Notes under the pieces: model-generated
Database searches by the model: none
Told to the model about the DNA's origin: nothing
Seen by the model: only the letters and a program-made list of their open reading frames with translations
Shown: positions 1 to 5,311 of the stretch, piece by piece
Numbering within the stretch: the first letter of the stretch is position 1
How the letters are laid out: the number at the start of each line of letters is the position of its first letter
Made by a program: the position numbers and the translations under genes
Source: Sedimenticola sp.
Lineage (GTDB): Bacteria > Pseudomonadota > Gammaproteobacteria > Chromatiales > Chromatiaceae
NCBI GenBank assembly: GCA_027023915.1
Contig: JALVUB010000089.1
Location: 1-9,848, forward strand
Reading direction: 5' to 3'
DNA: 9,848 bases

Positions 1-234
1 CTGGCGGAACACGGCGACTCCCGGCGGTTGCGGGCGGCCATGGACGCCGTGCTGGCGACCATGGCCTGTCACGGATCGGTGCGGGCCAACCGCAGGCTTA
101 CCCTGGAAGAGATGAACGCCCTGTTGCGGGACATCGAAGCCACCGAACGCAGTGGCCAGTGCAACCATGGCCGTCCCACCTGGACTCAGCTCGACATGGC
201 CGAGCTGGACCGTCTCTTCCTGCGTGGCCGGTGA
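1..234 (+). CDS. mutL: MutL DNA mismatch repair protein, C-terminal end (5' truncated by window edge)
   Basis: The frame is open from base 1 and ends in TGA at 232-234, giving the last 77 residues of MutL. MutL couples MutS mismatch recognition to strand incision. The visible tail holds MACHGSVRAN (residues 21-30 of the fragment), ERSGQCNHGRPT (49-60) and a terminal FLRGR (73-77). These correspond to the ACH, C-x-HGRP and FxR metal-site motifs of the endonuclease-type MutL C-terminal domain, which E. coli MutL lacks. The protein is therefore inferred to nick DNA itself rather than through MutH. The stop codon overlaps the miaA start (TGATG), so the two genes are probably translationally coupled, as expected in the mutL-miaA-hfq cluster. 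The N-terminal ATPase domain lies outside the window. Confidence 0.95.
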   Translation: MAEHGDSRRLRAAMDAVLATMACHGSVRANRRLTLEEMNALLRDIEATERSGQCNHGRPTWTQLDMAELDRLFLRGR

Positions 235-1166
235 TGGCGCGGCCCAGGGCCATTTTTCTCATGGGGCCCACCGCCTCGGGCAAGACCGATCTGGCGGTGG
301 CTCTTGCCCGTGCCTTGCCGGTTGATCTCATCAGTGTCGATTCCGCGCTGGTCTATCGTGGCATGGATATCGGCACCGCCAAGCCGCTACCCAAGGTGCT
401 GGCCGAGATTCCCCACGGTCTGGTGGACATCCTCGATCCCGAGGAGACCTACTCCGCCGCCCGTTTTCGACAGGATGCGATGGCCTTGATGGAGAAGAGC
501 AGGGCGGCGGGTCGGGTGCCGCTGCTGGTGGGGGGCACCATGCTCTACTACCATGCGCTGCAACACGGTCTTTCCGAACTGCCACCCGCGGACCCGGAAC
601 TCCGCGCGGCCTTGCGGGAGCGGTTGGCGCGGGAGGGTGGCGCGGTCTTGCACGGCCAACTGGCACGGCTCGATCCCGGTGCCGCCGCCCGCATCCATCC
701 CAATGATCCGCAGCGCCTTTTGCGCGCGTTGGAGGTTATCGAGCAGACCGGCAGGCCCCTGAGTGAGCTTCAGCTCGAAAAAAGGGGCGAGCCCCTGGGC
801 TGGCGGGTGCTGAAGCTGGTGCGGGCGCCGGCTGACCGTGGGTTGCTCCATCTGCGCATCGAGCAACGTTTTCGCCGGATGCTACAGGCTGGGTTTGAAG
901 AAGAGGTGAAACGGCTTTTGGCCCGTCCGGGCGTGCATCCGGATCTACCCTCCATGCGTGCCGTCGGTTACCGCCAGATGGCCGCCTATCTGACCGGGAA
1001 ATGCCGCCATGATGAAATGGTGGAGCGGGGCATCATCGCCACCCGGCAGCTTGCCAAGCGTCAGTTCACCTGGCTGCGGCGGGAGGAAGAGGCCGTCTGG
1101 CTGGAGGAAGAGCGCGCCGGGGAGCAGGCGCTGGCGCTGGCGAGCGCGTTCATCGAGAAGCCGTAA
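234..1166 (+). CDS. miaA: tRNA dimethylallyltransferase MiaA
   Basis: MiaA transfers a dimethylallyl group to N6 of A37 in tRNAs reading UNN codons, the first step of ms2i6A synthesis in the cytoplasm. I choose the ATG at 234, which overlaps the mutL stop and places the P-loop GPTASGKT at residues 11-18. A further upstream in-frame ATG at 159 lies inside mutL and would add an unrelated N-terminus. Other family signatures are DSALVYRGMDIGTAKP (36-51), GGTMLYY (100-106), MRAVGYRQ (241-248) and TRQLAKRQFTWLR (270-282). The length of 310 residues is close to the roughly 316 of E. coli MiaA. There is no clear Shine-Dalgarno, so translation probably depends on coupling from mutL. No terminator is seen after the stop, so transcription may continue into hfq. 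Confidence 0.97.
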   Translation: MARPRAIFLMGPTASGKTDLAVALARALPVDLISVDSALVYRGMDIGTAKPLPKVLAEIPHGLVDILDPEETYSAARFRQDAMALMEKSRAAGRVPLLVGGTMLYYHALQHGLSELPPADPELRAALRERLAREGGAVLHGQLARLDPGAAARIHPNDPQRLLRALEVIEQTGRPLSELQLEKRGEPLGWRVLKLVRAPADRGLLHLRIEQRFRRMLQAGFEEEVKRLLARPGVHPDLPSMRAVGYRQMAAYLTGKCRHDEMVERGIIATRQLAKRQFTWLRREEEAVWLEEERAGEQALALASAFIEKP

Positions 1167-1219
1167 AAAGCATTTTCAGCACCGGAAGAGGGTTTACTCC
1201 CCTCATTCCGCTGTTCCCA

Positions 1220-1228
1220 TGCTATATT
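1220..1228 (+). promoter_or_regulatory. Candidate extended -10 promoter for hfq
   Basis: TG-C-TATATT fits an extended -10 element (TGnTATAAT) with one mismatch in the hexamer. No good -35 box is seen at 16-18 bp upstream (CCCTCA at 17 bp), which extended -10 promoters can tolerate. A start near 1235 would give an hfq leader of about 190 nt containing the whole hairpin array. E. coli hfq also has internal promoters in and after miaA. A second possible -10, TATAAC at 1393-1398, also lacks a convincing -35. Confidence 0.4.
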
Positions 1229-1245
1229 AGGTTCTCATTGGATGG

Positions 1246-1384
1246 CCTGAAAAATTCAGGACTTCCTCCGGCACAAGGATGTGCCGGCAAAATCACTGGC
1301 TTCAAGCCATTGATTTTGGAGCAAGCCGCAAACCGTGTTTGCGGCGTAGCGACTCTGATAAAGCCAGGGACGACTTTATCAGAG
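1246..1384 (+). promoter_or_regulatory. Array of five tandem stem-loops in the hfq leader
   Basis: Five separate inverted repeats follow one another with almost no spacing. HP1 is 1246-1260 (CCTGAA / 3-nt loop). HP2 is 1268-1287 (8-bp perfect stem CCGGCACA, loop AGGA). HP3 is 1288-1318 (8 bp, one C/T mismatch, then a TGGCTT/AAGCCA inner stem). HP4 is 1325-1345 (9-bp perfect stem GCCGCAAAC, loop CGT). HP5 is 1353-1384 (11-bp perfect stem CTCTGATAAAG, 10-nt loop with AGGGA). Five GGA triplets fall at 1240, 1259, 1277, 1318 and 1368. None of the hairpins has a following T-run, so this is not a terminator. It could be a structured 5' untranslated region, a separate small RNA of the CsrB/RsmZ kind, or a dispersed intergenic repeat. 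The stems are seen directly; the function is inference. Confidence 0.75.
1271..1282 (+). promoter_or_regulatory. Candidate CsrA/RsmA-binding site in hairpin 2
   Basis: The 12-mer GCACAAGGATGT matches the in-vitro selected CsrA consensus RUACARGGAUGU at 11 of 12 positions (C instead of U at position 2). The GGA core sits in the loop of an 8-bp perfect stem, the presentation CsrA prefers. Hairpin 5 carries a second loop motif, CAGGGACG (1365-1372). In E. coli CsrA is known to repress hfq translation through a site overlapping the Shine-Dalgarno; here the site is about 145 nt upstream of the hfq start, so any mechanism would differ. Confidence 0.4.
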
Positions 1385-1427
1385 GCTCCCATTATAACAA
1401 TCAGACACAAAAAAAGAGGTTCATACC

Positions 1428-1685
1428 ATGTCAAAAGGGCAGACTCTGCAGGATCCTTTTCTCAACGCGCTGCGCAAGGAGCGCATTCCTGTTTCCATCT
1501 TCCTGGTAAACGGCATCAAGCTGCAGGGTACCATCGACTCTTTCGACCAGTTCGTGGTGCTGCTTAAAAACCAAGTAAGCCAGATGGTTTACAAACATGC
1601 CATTTCGACTGTAGTGCCGTCACGCAATGTGCGGCTCAACCTTGGGCAGGACCGGCAGGATAAAAACGACTCCGGCAATTTCTGA
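1428..1685 (+). CDS. hfq: RNA chaperone Hfq
   Basis: Hfq is a hexameric Sm-like protein that pairs small RNAs with mRNAs in the cytoplasm. The ATG at 1428 follows an AGAGG Shine-Dalgarno at 1415-1419. The 85-residue product keeps E. coli numbering through the core: Q8 and D9 (proximal face), rim residues R16, K17 and R19 (R17 in E. coli becomes K), F25 (Y in E. coli), I30 and K31, Q41 and F42, and the Y55-K56-H57 signature. The C-terminal tail is about 17 residues shorter than in E. coli (102 aa) and ends in an acidic/polar stretch (GQDRQDKNDSGNF). It lies between miaA and hflX as in other gammaproteobacteria. Expression is probably influenced by the structured leader upstream. Confidence 0.98.
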   Translation: MSKGQTLQDPFLNALRKERIPVSIFLVNGIKLQGTIDSFDQFVVLLKNQVSQMVYKHAISTVVPSRNVRLNLGQDRQDKNDSGNF

Positions 1686-1726
1686 GTTGTTCCACGCGGG
1701 CTCAGTGAGCTTTTCGGGGTGTCCTC

Positions 1727-3037
1727 GTGTTTGAACGCCCGGGCACTGGTGAAAGGGCGCTGCTGGTACACATCACCCCCCAGGGGCACCCCGATGCCGA
1801 CGAGTTGGAAGAGTTCAGCGAGCTGGCCCGTTCGGCGGGCGCCAAGGTGCTGGAGATCATCACCGGTTCCCGCAAGATCCCGGACCCGCGCTGGTATGTG
1901 GGGCGTGGCAAGGCCGAAGAGATCCGTGACCAGGTGGTGGCCCGTCAGGCCGAGCTGGTCATCTTCGATCATGCCCTTTCTCCCAGCCAGGAGAGAAACC
2001 TGGAGAAGCTGCTTGAGTGCCGGGTGCTCGACCGCAACGGTCTCATTCTGGATATCTTCGCCCGTCGGGCGCGTTCTTTCGAGGGCAAATTGCAGGTGGA
2101 GCTGGCTCAGCTTCGCCACCTTTCCACCCGTCTGGTGCGCGGTTGGACCCATTTGGAACGGCAGAAGGGCGGTATCGGACTGCGCGGGCCGGGCGAAACC
2201 CAGCTTGAGAGCGACCGTCGTTTGATTGGCAAGCGGATCGACCAGATCCGCCGCCGCCTGGCGCGGGTGGAACGCCAACGCGGGCAGGGACGGCGCGCCC
2301 GGCAAAAGGCCGAGGTGCCCACGGTCTCTCTGGTGGGGTACACCAACGCCGGCAAATCAACGCTTTTCAACCGTCTCACCCGGTCCCGGGTTTACGCCCG
2401 CGACCAGCTTTTCGCCACGCTCGACCCCACGCTGAGACGCCTGTCTCTTCCCAAGGGAGACGAGCTGGTGTTGGCCGACACCGTCGGTTTCATCTCCAGA
2501 TTGCCGCACGAGTTGGTGGCCGCTTTCCGCTCCACGCTGCAAGAGACGGTGGAAGCGGCGCTGCTGCTCCATGTGGTGGATGCCGCCAGCCATCGCCGCG
2601 CCGAGAATCTGGCCGAGGTCGAAGCGGTGCTGTCAGAAATCGGTGCTTTACAAGTGCCGCGCATCGAGATTTTCAACAAGATCGACCTGCTGCCGGATGT
2701 CCGCCCCCGACTGGAACGGGACGATGAGGGCAAGGTCATACGGGTCTGGTGCTCGGCGGTCACCGGCCAAGGGCTGGATCTGTTGCTGCAAGCATTGCAA
2801 GAGCGGTTTCATCAGCCACGGCTGCGTCGGCGGGTTCATTTACAAGCTGGTGAAGGCCGCTGGCGTGCCCTGTTGCACGAAACAGGCAGGGTGGTAGATC
2901 AAAGAGATCTGCCAGACGGCGGCTGCGAGCTGGAGGTGGAATTTTGCCGGACCGGCCTTGCCCGTCTGGCAAAGCAGGAGCCCGCGTTGGCACGGCGGCT
3001 GAAGGAACGGCTGGAAAAAGCCTGTTCCAGCGCCTGA
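1727..3037 (+). CDS. hflX: Ribosome-associated GTPase HflX
   Basis: HflX is a translational GTPase that binds the 50S subunit and splits stalled or heat-damaged ribosomes. The GTG at 1727 gives MFERPGTGERALLVHI, which aligns with the N-terminus of E. coli HflX. The 436 residues compare with 426 in E. coli. The N-terminal HflX domain and a basic helical linker (about residues 1-195, ending in an RQRGQGRRARQKAE-like stretch) precede the G domain: G1 GYTNAGKS (204-211), G3 DTVGF (251-255) and G4 NKID (317-320). A small C-terminal domain follows. It starts 41 bp after hfq with no strong promoter or terminator between, so it is likely co-transcribed with hfq. hflK and hflC, its usual neighbours in E. 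coli, do not follow. Confidence 0.97.
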   Translation: MFERPGTGERALLVHITPQGHPDADELEEFSELARSAGAKVLEIITGSRKIPDPRWYVGRGKAEEIRDQVVARQAELVIFDHALSPSQERNLEKLLECRVLDRNGLILDIFARRARSFEGKLQVELAQLRHLSTRLVRGWTHLERQKGGIGLRGPGETQLESDRRLIGKRIDQIRRRLARVERQRGQGRRARQKAEVPTVSLVGYTNAGKSTLFNRLTRSRVYARDQLFATLDPTLRRLSLPKGDELVLADTVGFISRLPHELVAAFRSTLQETVEAALLLHVVDAASHRRAENLAEVEAVLSEIGALQVPRIEIFNKIDLLPDVRPRLERDDEGKVIRVWCSAVTGQGLDLLLQALQERFHQPRLRRRVHLQAGEGRWRALLHETGRVVDQRDLPDGGCELEVEFCRTGLARLAKQEPALARRLKERLEKACSSA

Positions 3038-3052
3038 ACAAAGGGCAATTTA

Positions 3053-3081
3053 TTGACAGGCCGGACGGCTGGCGTCACAAT
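3053..3081 (+). promoter_or_regulatory. Sigma-70 type promoter of the capsule operon
   Basis: A perfect -35 box TTGACA (3053-3058) is followed after 17 bp by CACAAT (3076-3081), which matches TATAAT at four of six positions. It lies just after hflX and would start transcription near 3088, leaving a leader of about 60 nt before gfcA. That leader contains an inverted repeat at 3102-3117 (GCGCCA stem, CAAG loop). No ops/JUMPstart element for RfaH was found. Confidence 0.6.
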
Positions 3082-3133
3082 TGGGTCGCAGGCATAGACA
3101 AGCGCCACAAGTGGCGCATGGGCACCACAAACT

Positions 3134-3147
3134 AGAGGAACAAGGAG
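3134..3147 (+). promoter_or_regulatory. gfcA ribosome-binding site with CsrA-like GGA pair
   Basis: AGAGGA (3134-3139) lies 8 nt before the ATG at 3148 and is the likely Shine-Dalgarno. A second purine block, AAGGAG (3142-3147), directly abuts the ATG. The segment starting at 3138 (GAACAAGGAGAT) matches the CsrA consensus RUACARGGAUGU at 9 of 12 positions, and a hairpin sits just upstream at 3102-3117. A repressor bound here would block initiation; that is inference. Confidence 0.4.
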
Positions 3148-3408
3148 ATGAAAACCGCTCGTACACTGAAAACATTGGTTCTGGCCGCTTCCCTGGCAGG
3201 TGTTCCGCTGGCATCGCACGCGGGGCCAGAAGCAGCAGCCGCCGCTGAAGGGGGTGCTGCAGGCGGCACGGCTGGTGCTGCGGGTGCAGCAATAGGCGGT
3301 CTCTCGGCAGGTGGGGTTGCGGCTGTTGCCGCAGTGGTCGGTGTGACAGCGGCCGCCGCCAACAGCGGAGGCACCACCACCACCGGCACCACCGGCACCA
3401 CGCCTTGA
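3148..3408 (+). CDS. gfcA: GfcA/YjbE-like small secreted Ala/Gly/Thr-rich protein
   Basis: The 86-residue product has a signal peptide (MKTARTLKTLVLAASLAGVPLASHA, cleavage near A25). A low-complexity Ala/Gly-rich body with a hydrophobic stretch (about 47-70, GGLSAGGVAAVAAVVGVTAAA) follows, and the protein ends in a Thr/Gly-rich tail. This organisation (signal peptide, Ala/Gly hydrophobic core, Thr-rich end) is that of E. coli GfcA (YmcD) and YjbE, the first genes of the group 4 capsule and yjbEFGH operons. The assignment rests on that architecture and on the following gfc genes, because low-complexity sequence gives weak homology. Its function is not established; a periplasmic or secreted role in polysaccharide production is inferred. 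It has its own promoter and strong ribosome-binding site, and is separated from the next gene by terminator hairpins, so it may be expressed at a higher level than the rest. Confidence 0.75.
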   Translation: MKTARTLKTLVLAASLAGVPLASHAGPEAAAAAEGGAAGGTAGAAGAAIGGLSAGGVAAVAAVVGVTAAAANSGGTTTTGTTGTTP

Positions 3409-3420
3409 TTCAACGCTTCG

Positions 3421-3442
3421 AGGCCGTTATCGACGGCCTTTT
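3421..3442 (+). terminator. Stem-loop with short T-run after gfcA
   Basis: AGGCCGT (3421-3427), loop TATCG, ACGGCCT (3433-3439), then TTT. The 7-bp GC-rich stem lies 12 bp after the gfcA stop. The T-run is only four bases counting the stem, so on its own it would be a weak intrinsic terminator or an mRNA 3'-end stabiliser. Confidence 0.5.
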
Positions 3443-3451
3443 GTGAAATGG

Positions 3452-3495
3452 AAACCTGGCTTGCTCCCGTTTGTGGGGGCAAGCCGGGTTTTCTC
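3452..3495 (+). terminator. Strong intrinsic terminator between gfcA and wza
   Basis: A 17-bp stem (3452-3468 with 3475-3491; two G-T wobbles, the rest Watson-Crick) with a 6-nt loop GTTTGT is followed by TTTTCTCT (3489-3496). The core pairing is AAACC, GGCTTGC and CCC against GGG, GCAAGCC and GGTTT. It should end most gfcA transcripts, and downstream expression would need read-through or antitermination. It also overlaps the upstream part of the longest wza frame, supporting the later start chosen for that gene. Confidence 0.8.
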
Positions 3496-3547
3496 TGGCC
3501 CTGCAACAGGCAGGAAGTTTGCGATTAATAACAATAAGGGGTGGTCA

Positions 3548-4639
3548 GTGGTGTTCCAATCTGGTTTGCGTCTGTTTTCTTTCTCGCTTTCCCTGCTGCT
3601 TGCCGGATGCGCCTTCGCGCCCGGCATGCATTACAAGGATGACGAAAATCTCACTGCTCCTTCCGTGGCGGGCGCGCCACCTTCGCGGGTGGAGAAAATC
3701 GAGCTCACTCCCAAAACAGTTGCCCTGCAACCCGAGCTGCAACCTCGTGTTCCGAAGGAGCTGTTGAGCTACGAGCCGGGCGAATATCATTTGGGCCCTC
3801 ACGATGTGGTGCAGATGGTGGTTTGGGATCATCCCGAACTCACCGCGCCCGGAGAAACGGACGCAGCCGCCAATGCTCGTGAAATCGGTCTGAAAGGCAC
3901 CATATTCGTCCCCTATGTGGGGGAGGTGAAAATCGGTGGCCTCACCGTGGCGCAGGCCCGGCGGTTGATCGCCCGCCGTCTCTCGGCTTATATCGCCAAT
4001 CCCCAGGTGGATCTGGTCATCAAAACGTACAACAGCCAGCACATCACCGTTGGGGGTGAGGTGCAGAAACCCGGTATCAAGCCGCTCACCAGTCAGCCAC
4101 TCAATCTGTTGGATGCCATTGGCCTGGCGGGTGGCTTTACCCCCCTGGCCGATCGTACCCACGTGACCCTCATCCGGGATGACAAAAAATATGTTTTGGA
4201 TCTGGCGCGGTTGATGCAGAATCAAAGCGCTGATATTTCAAGAATTTTTATCAGGGATGGGGATGTCATCCAGGTGGCGGACAACAGTTCGCAAAAGGTT
4301 TATGTATTGGGTGAGGTGGGCAAGGCAAAAGAGGTGCCTTTCACCACTCATGGACTGACGCTCACCGACGCCCTGGGCGGTGTCGGCGGCGTGCGTCAGA
4401 CCACGGGGGATCCCAGCGCGGTGTATGTGATACGGGCAGCGCGCGCGGCGGATGAACCGGCACGGATCTTCCACCTGGATGCCCATTCTCCCGCGGCTCT
4501 CATTATTGCGGACAATTTTCATCTGCGGCCCAGGGACGTAATCTTTGTCGGCACCGCCGCCATCAGTCGCTGGAACCGATTCATCAGCCAGTTGTTGCCG
4601 TCGGTCAACGTCATCACCTACAGCCGTTACTTCCGCTGA
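3548..4639 (+). CDS. gfcE: Wza/GfcE-like polysaccharide export outer-membrane lipoprotein
   Basis: This family forms the octameric outer-membrane channel through which capsular or exopolysaccharide leaves the cell. The frame could begin at GTG 3443, but that region is a terminator hairpin. Starting at GTG 3548 (or the adjacent GTG 3551) places AAGGGG (3536-3541) at the right distance and gives a short lipoprotein signal ending in lipobox LLAGC, with the lipidated Cys at residue 21. The 363-residue product compares with about 379 for E. coli Wza. The Poly_export motif YHLGPHDVVQMVVWDHPEL (about 79-97) has H where GxGD is usual. SLBB-type segments follow (ITVGGEVQKPGIKPL, VYVLGEVGKAKEVPF). The C-terminal amphipathic stretch (ISRWNRFISQLLPSVNVITYSRYFR) matches the membrane-spanning helix of Wza. 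In E. coli gfcE follows gfcD; here it precedes gfcB. Confidence 0.93.
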   Translation: MVFQSGLRLFSFSLSLLLAGCAFAPGMHYKDDENLTAPSVAGAPPSRVEKIELTPKTVALQPELQPRVPKELLSYEPGEYHLGPHDVVQMVVWDHPELTAPGETDAAANAREIGLKGTIFVPYVGEVKIGGLTVAQARRLIARRLSAYIANPQVDLVIKTYNSQHITVGGEVQKPGIKPLTSQPLNLLDAIGLAGGFTPLADRTHVTLIRDDKKYVLDLARLMQNQSADISRIFIRDGDVIQVADNSSQKVYVLGEVGKAKEVPFTTHGLTLTDALGGVGGVRQTTGDPSAVYVIRAARAADEPARIFHLDAHSPAALIIADNFHLRPRDVIFVGTAAISRWNRFISQLLPSVNVITYSRYFR

Positions 4640-4651
4640 CGGATCGCCGCC

Positions 4652-5311
4652 GTGGAAAGGGTGAGCCGGCTGGTTCCTCTGCTGTTGCTGTTATTGTTGG
4701 CCGGTTGTGGCACCGACCCGGCCGCCACCCAGCCATGGCGGACAGTTAACGATCTTTGGCACCTAAACGACGATCATCTGCCCACGGCCGAAGCGCTGAA
4801 ACGCCTGCCCTATGCCGCCATTTTTGCCAAGGTGGATCGCGGGCCGACCGGCATGATGGTTTTGGCCCATGCGCGGGGTGACGAGCTTGAGTGGGTGTCG
4901 GGCGACTGGGTCTGGTTAAAGACCCGACATGGCCGCATTTCGGGACTGGCGCACTGGCCCGAGGAGATCGTTGGCTTTCGCAGCAGCGAGAAGGATCCTC
5001 TGCCTCGGATGACTCAAAGGGCTGAGGCGAGTTATCACTACGAACTTGACCTGATGCCCGGCTACCGCGCGCGGATTCCCTTCAGCGCCCATCTTTATCG
5101 ACAAAAAGAGGAGACGGTCAAAGTGGGCTATGGAAAGCAGCGTCTTCTTCACGTGGTGGAGCGGGTTGAGGCACCGGCGCTCCATTTCCAAGCCACCAAC
5201 CACTACTGGTTGGACCCGGTCAACGGCCGCGTAATGAAGAGCGTGCAGACGCCGGCGCCGGGCATCGGTCCCGTCTCTTTGGAATGGGTTAAGCCCTATG
5301 CGCCTCGCTGA
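4652..5311 (+). CDS. gfcB: GfcB/YjbF-family lipoprotein
   Basis: The product of 219 residues begins with MERVSRLVPLLLLLLLAGC, a lipoprotein signal with lipobox LLAGC and Cys at residue 19. A globular, probably beta-rich periplasmic domain follows, with paired aromatic/charged motifs (WVSGDWVWLKTRHGRI, about 77-92). Length, lipobox and position before gfcC and gfcD match E. coli GfcB (YmcC) and YjbF. The family is needed for group 4 capsule or yjb exopolysaccharide production, but its biochemical role is unknown; it is expected to sit at the outer membrane facing the periplasm. GTG 4652 is preceded by GGA at a spacing of 8; GTG 4661 is an alternative start that would shorten the signal by three residues. 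It lies 12 bp after gfcE and overlaps gfcC by 14 bp, so it is part of the same transcript. Confidence 0.85.
   Translation: MERVSRLVPLLLLLLLAGCGTDPAATQPWRTVNDLWHLNDDHLPTAEALKRLPYAAIFAKVDRGPTGMMVLAHARGDELEWVSGDWVWLKTRHGRISGLAHWPEEIVGFRSSEKDPLPRMTQRAEASYHYELDLMPGYRARIPFSAHLYRQKEETVKVGYGKQRLLHVVERVEAPALHFQATNHYWLDPVNGRVMKSVQTPAPGIGPVSLEWVKPYAPR

Noticed and set aside
1188..1204. GAGGG/CCCTC inverted repeat after miaA
   Set aside because: Five-base stem with a 7-nt loop and no T-run; I see no support for a miaA terminator.
1391..1396. Minus-strand TATAAT that could start an antisense RNA through the hairpin array
   Set aside because: No -35 box is visible at a suitable distance on that strand, and the array does not end in a T-run in that direction.
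1238..1567. Open frame reading through the hairpin array into hfq in another frame
   Set aside because: It overlaps hfq out of frame, has no ribosome-binding site or recognisable domain, and its composition reflects the inverted repeats.
1700..1714. GCTC-AGT-GAGC followed by TTTT between hfq and hflX
   Set aside because: The stem is only 4 bp with a 3-nt loop, too weak to call as a terminator; at most a minor attenuator.
3024..3040. Small inverted repeat (TGTTC/GAACA) across the end of hflX as a terminator
   Set aside because: Five-base stem with no T-run, and it lies partly within coding sequence.
3361..3402. ACC-rich triplet repeats at the end of gfcA as a tandem repeat element
   Set aside because: They simply encode the Thr/Gly-rich tail of the protein and are irregular; no sign of a mobile or phase-variable repeat.
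3443..3547. Upstream GTG start that would extend the Wza-like protein by 35 residues
   Set aside because: This stretch is occupied by a strong terminator hairpin and would bury the lipoprotein signal. A Shine-Dalgarno AAGGGG stands before GTG 3548/3551, and the lipobox position is normal from there.
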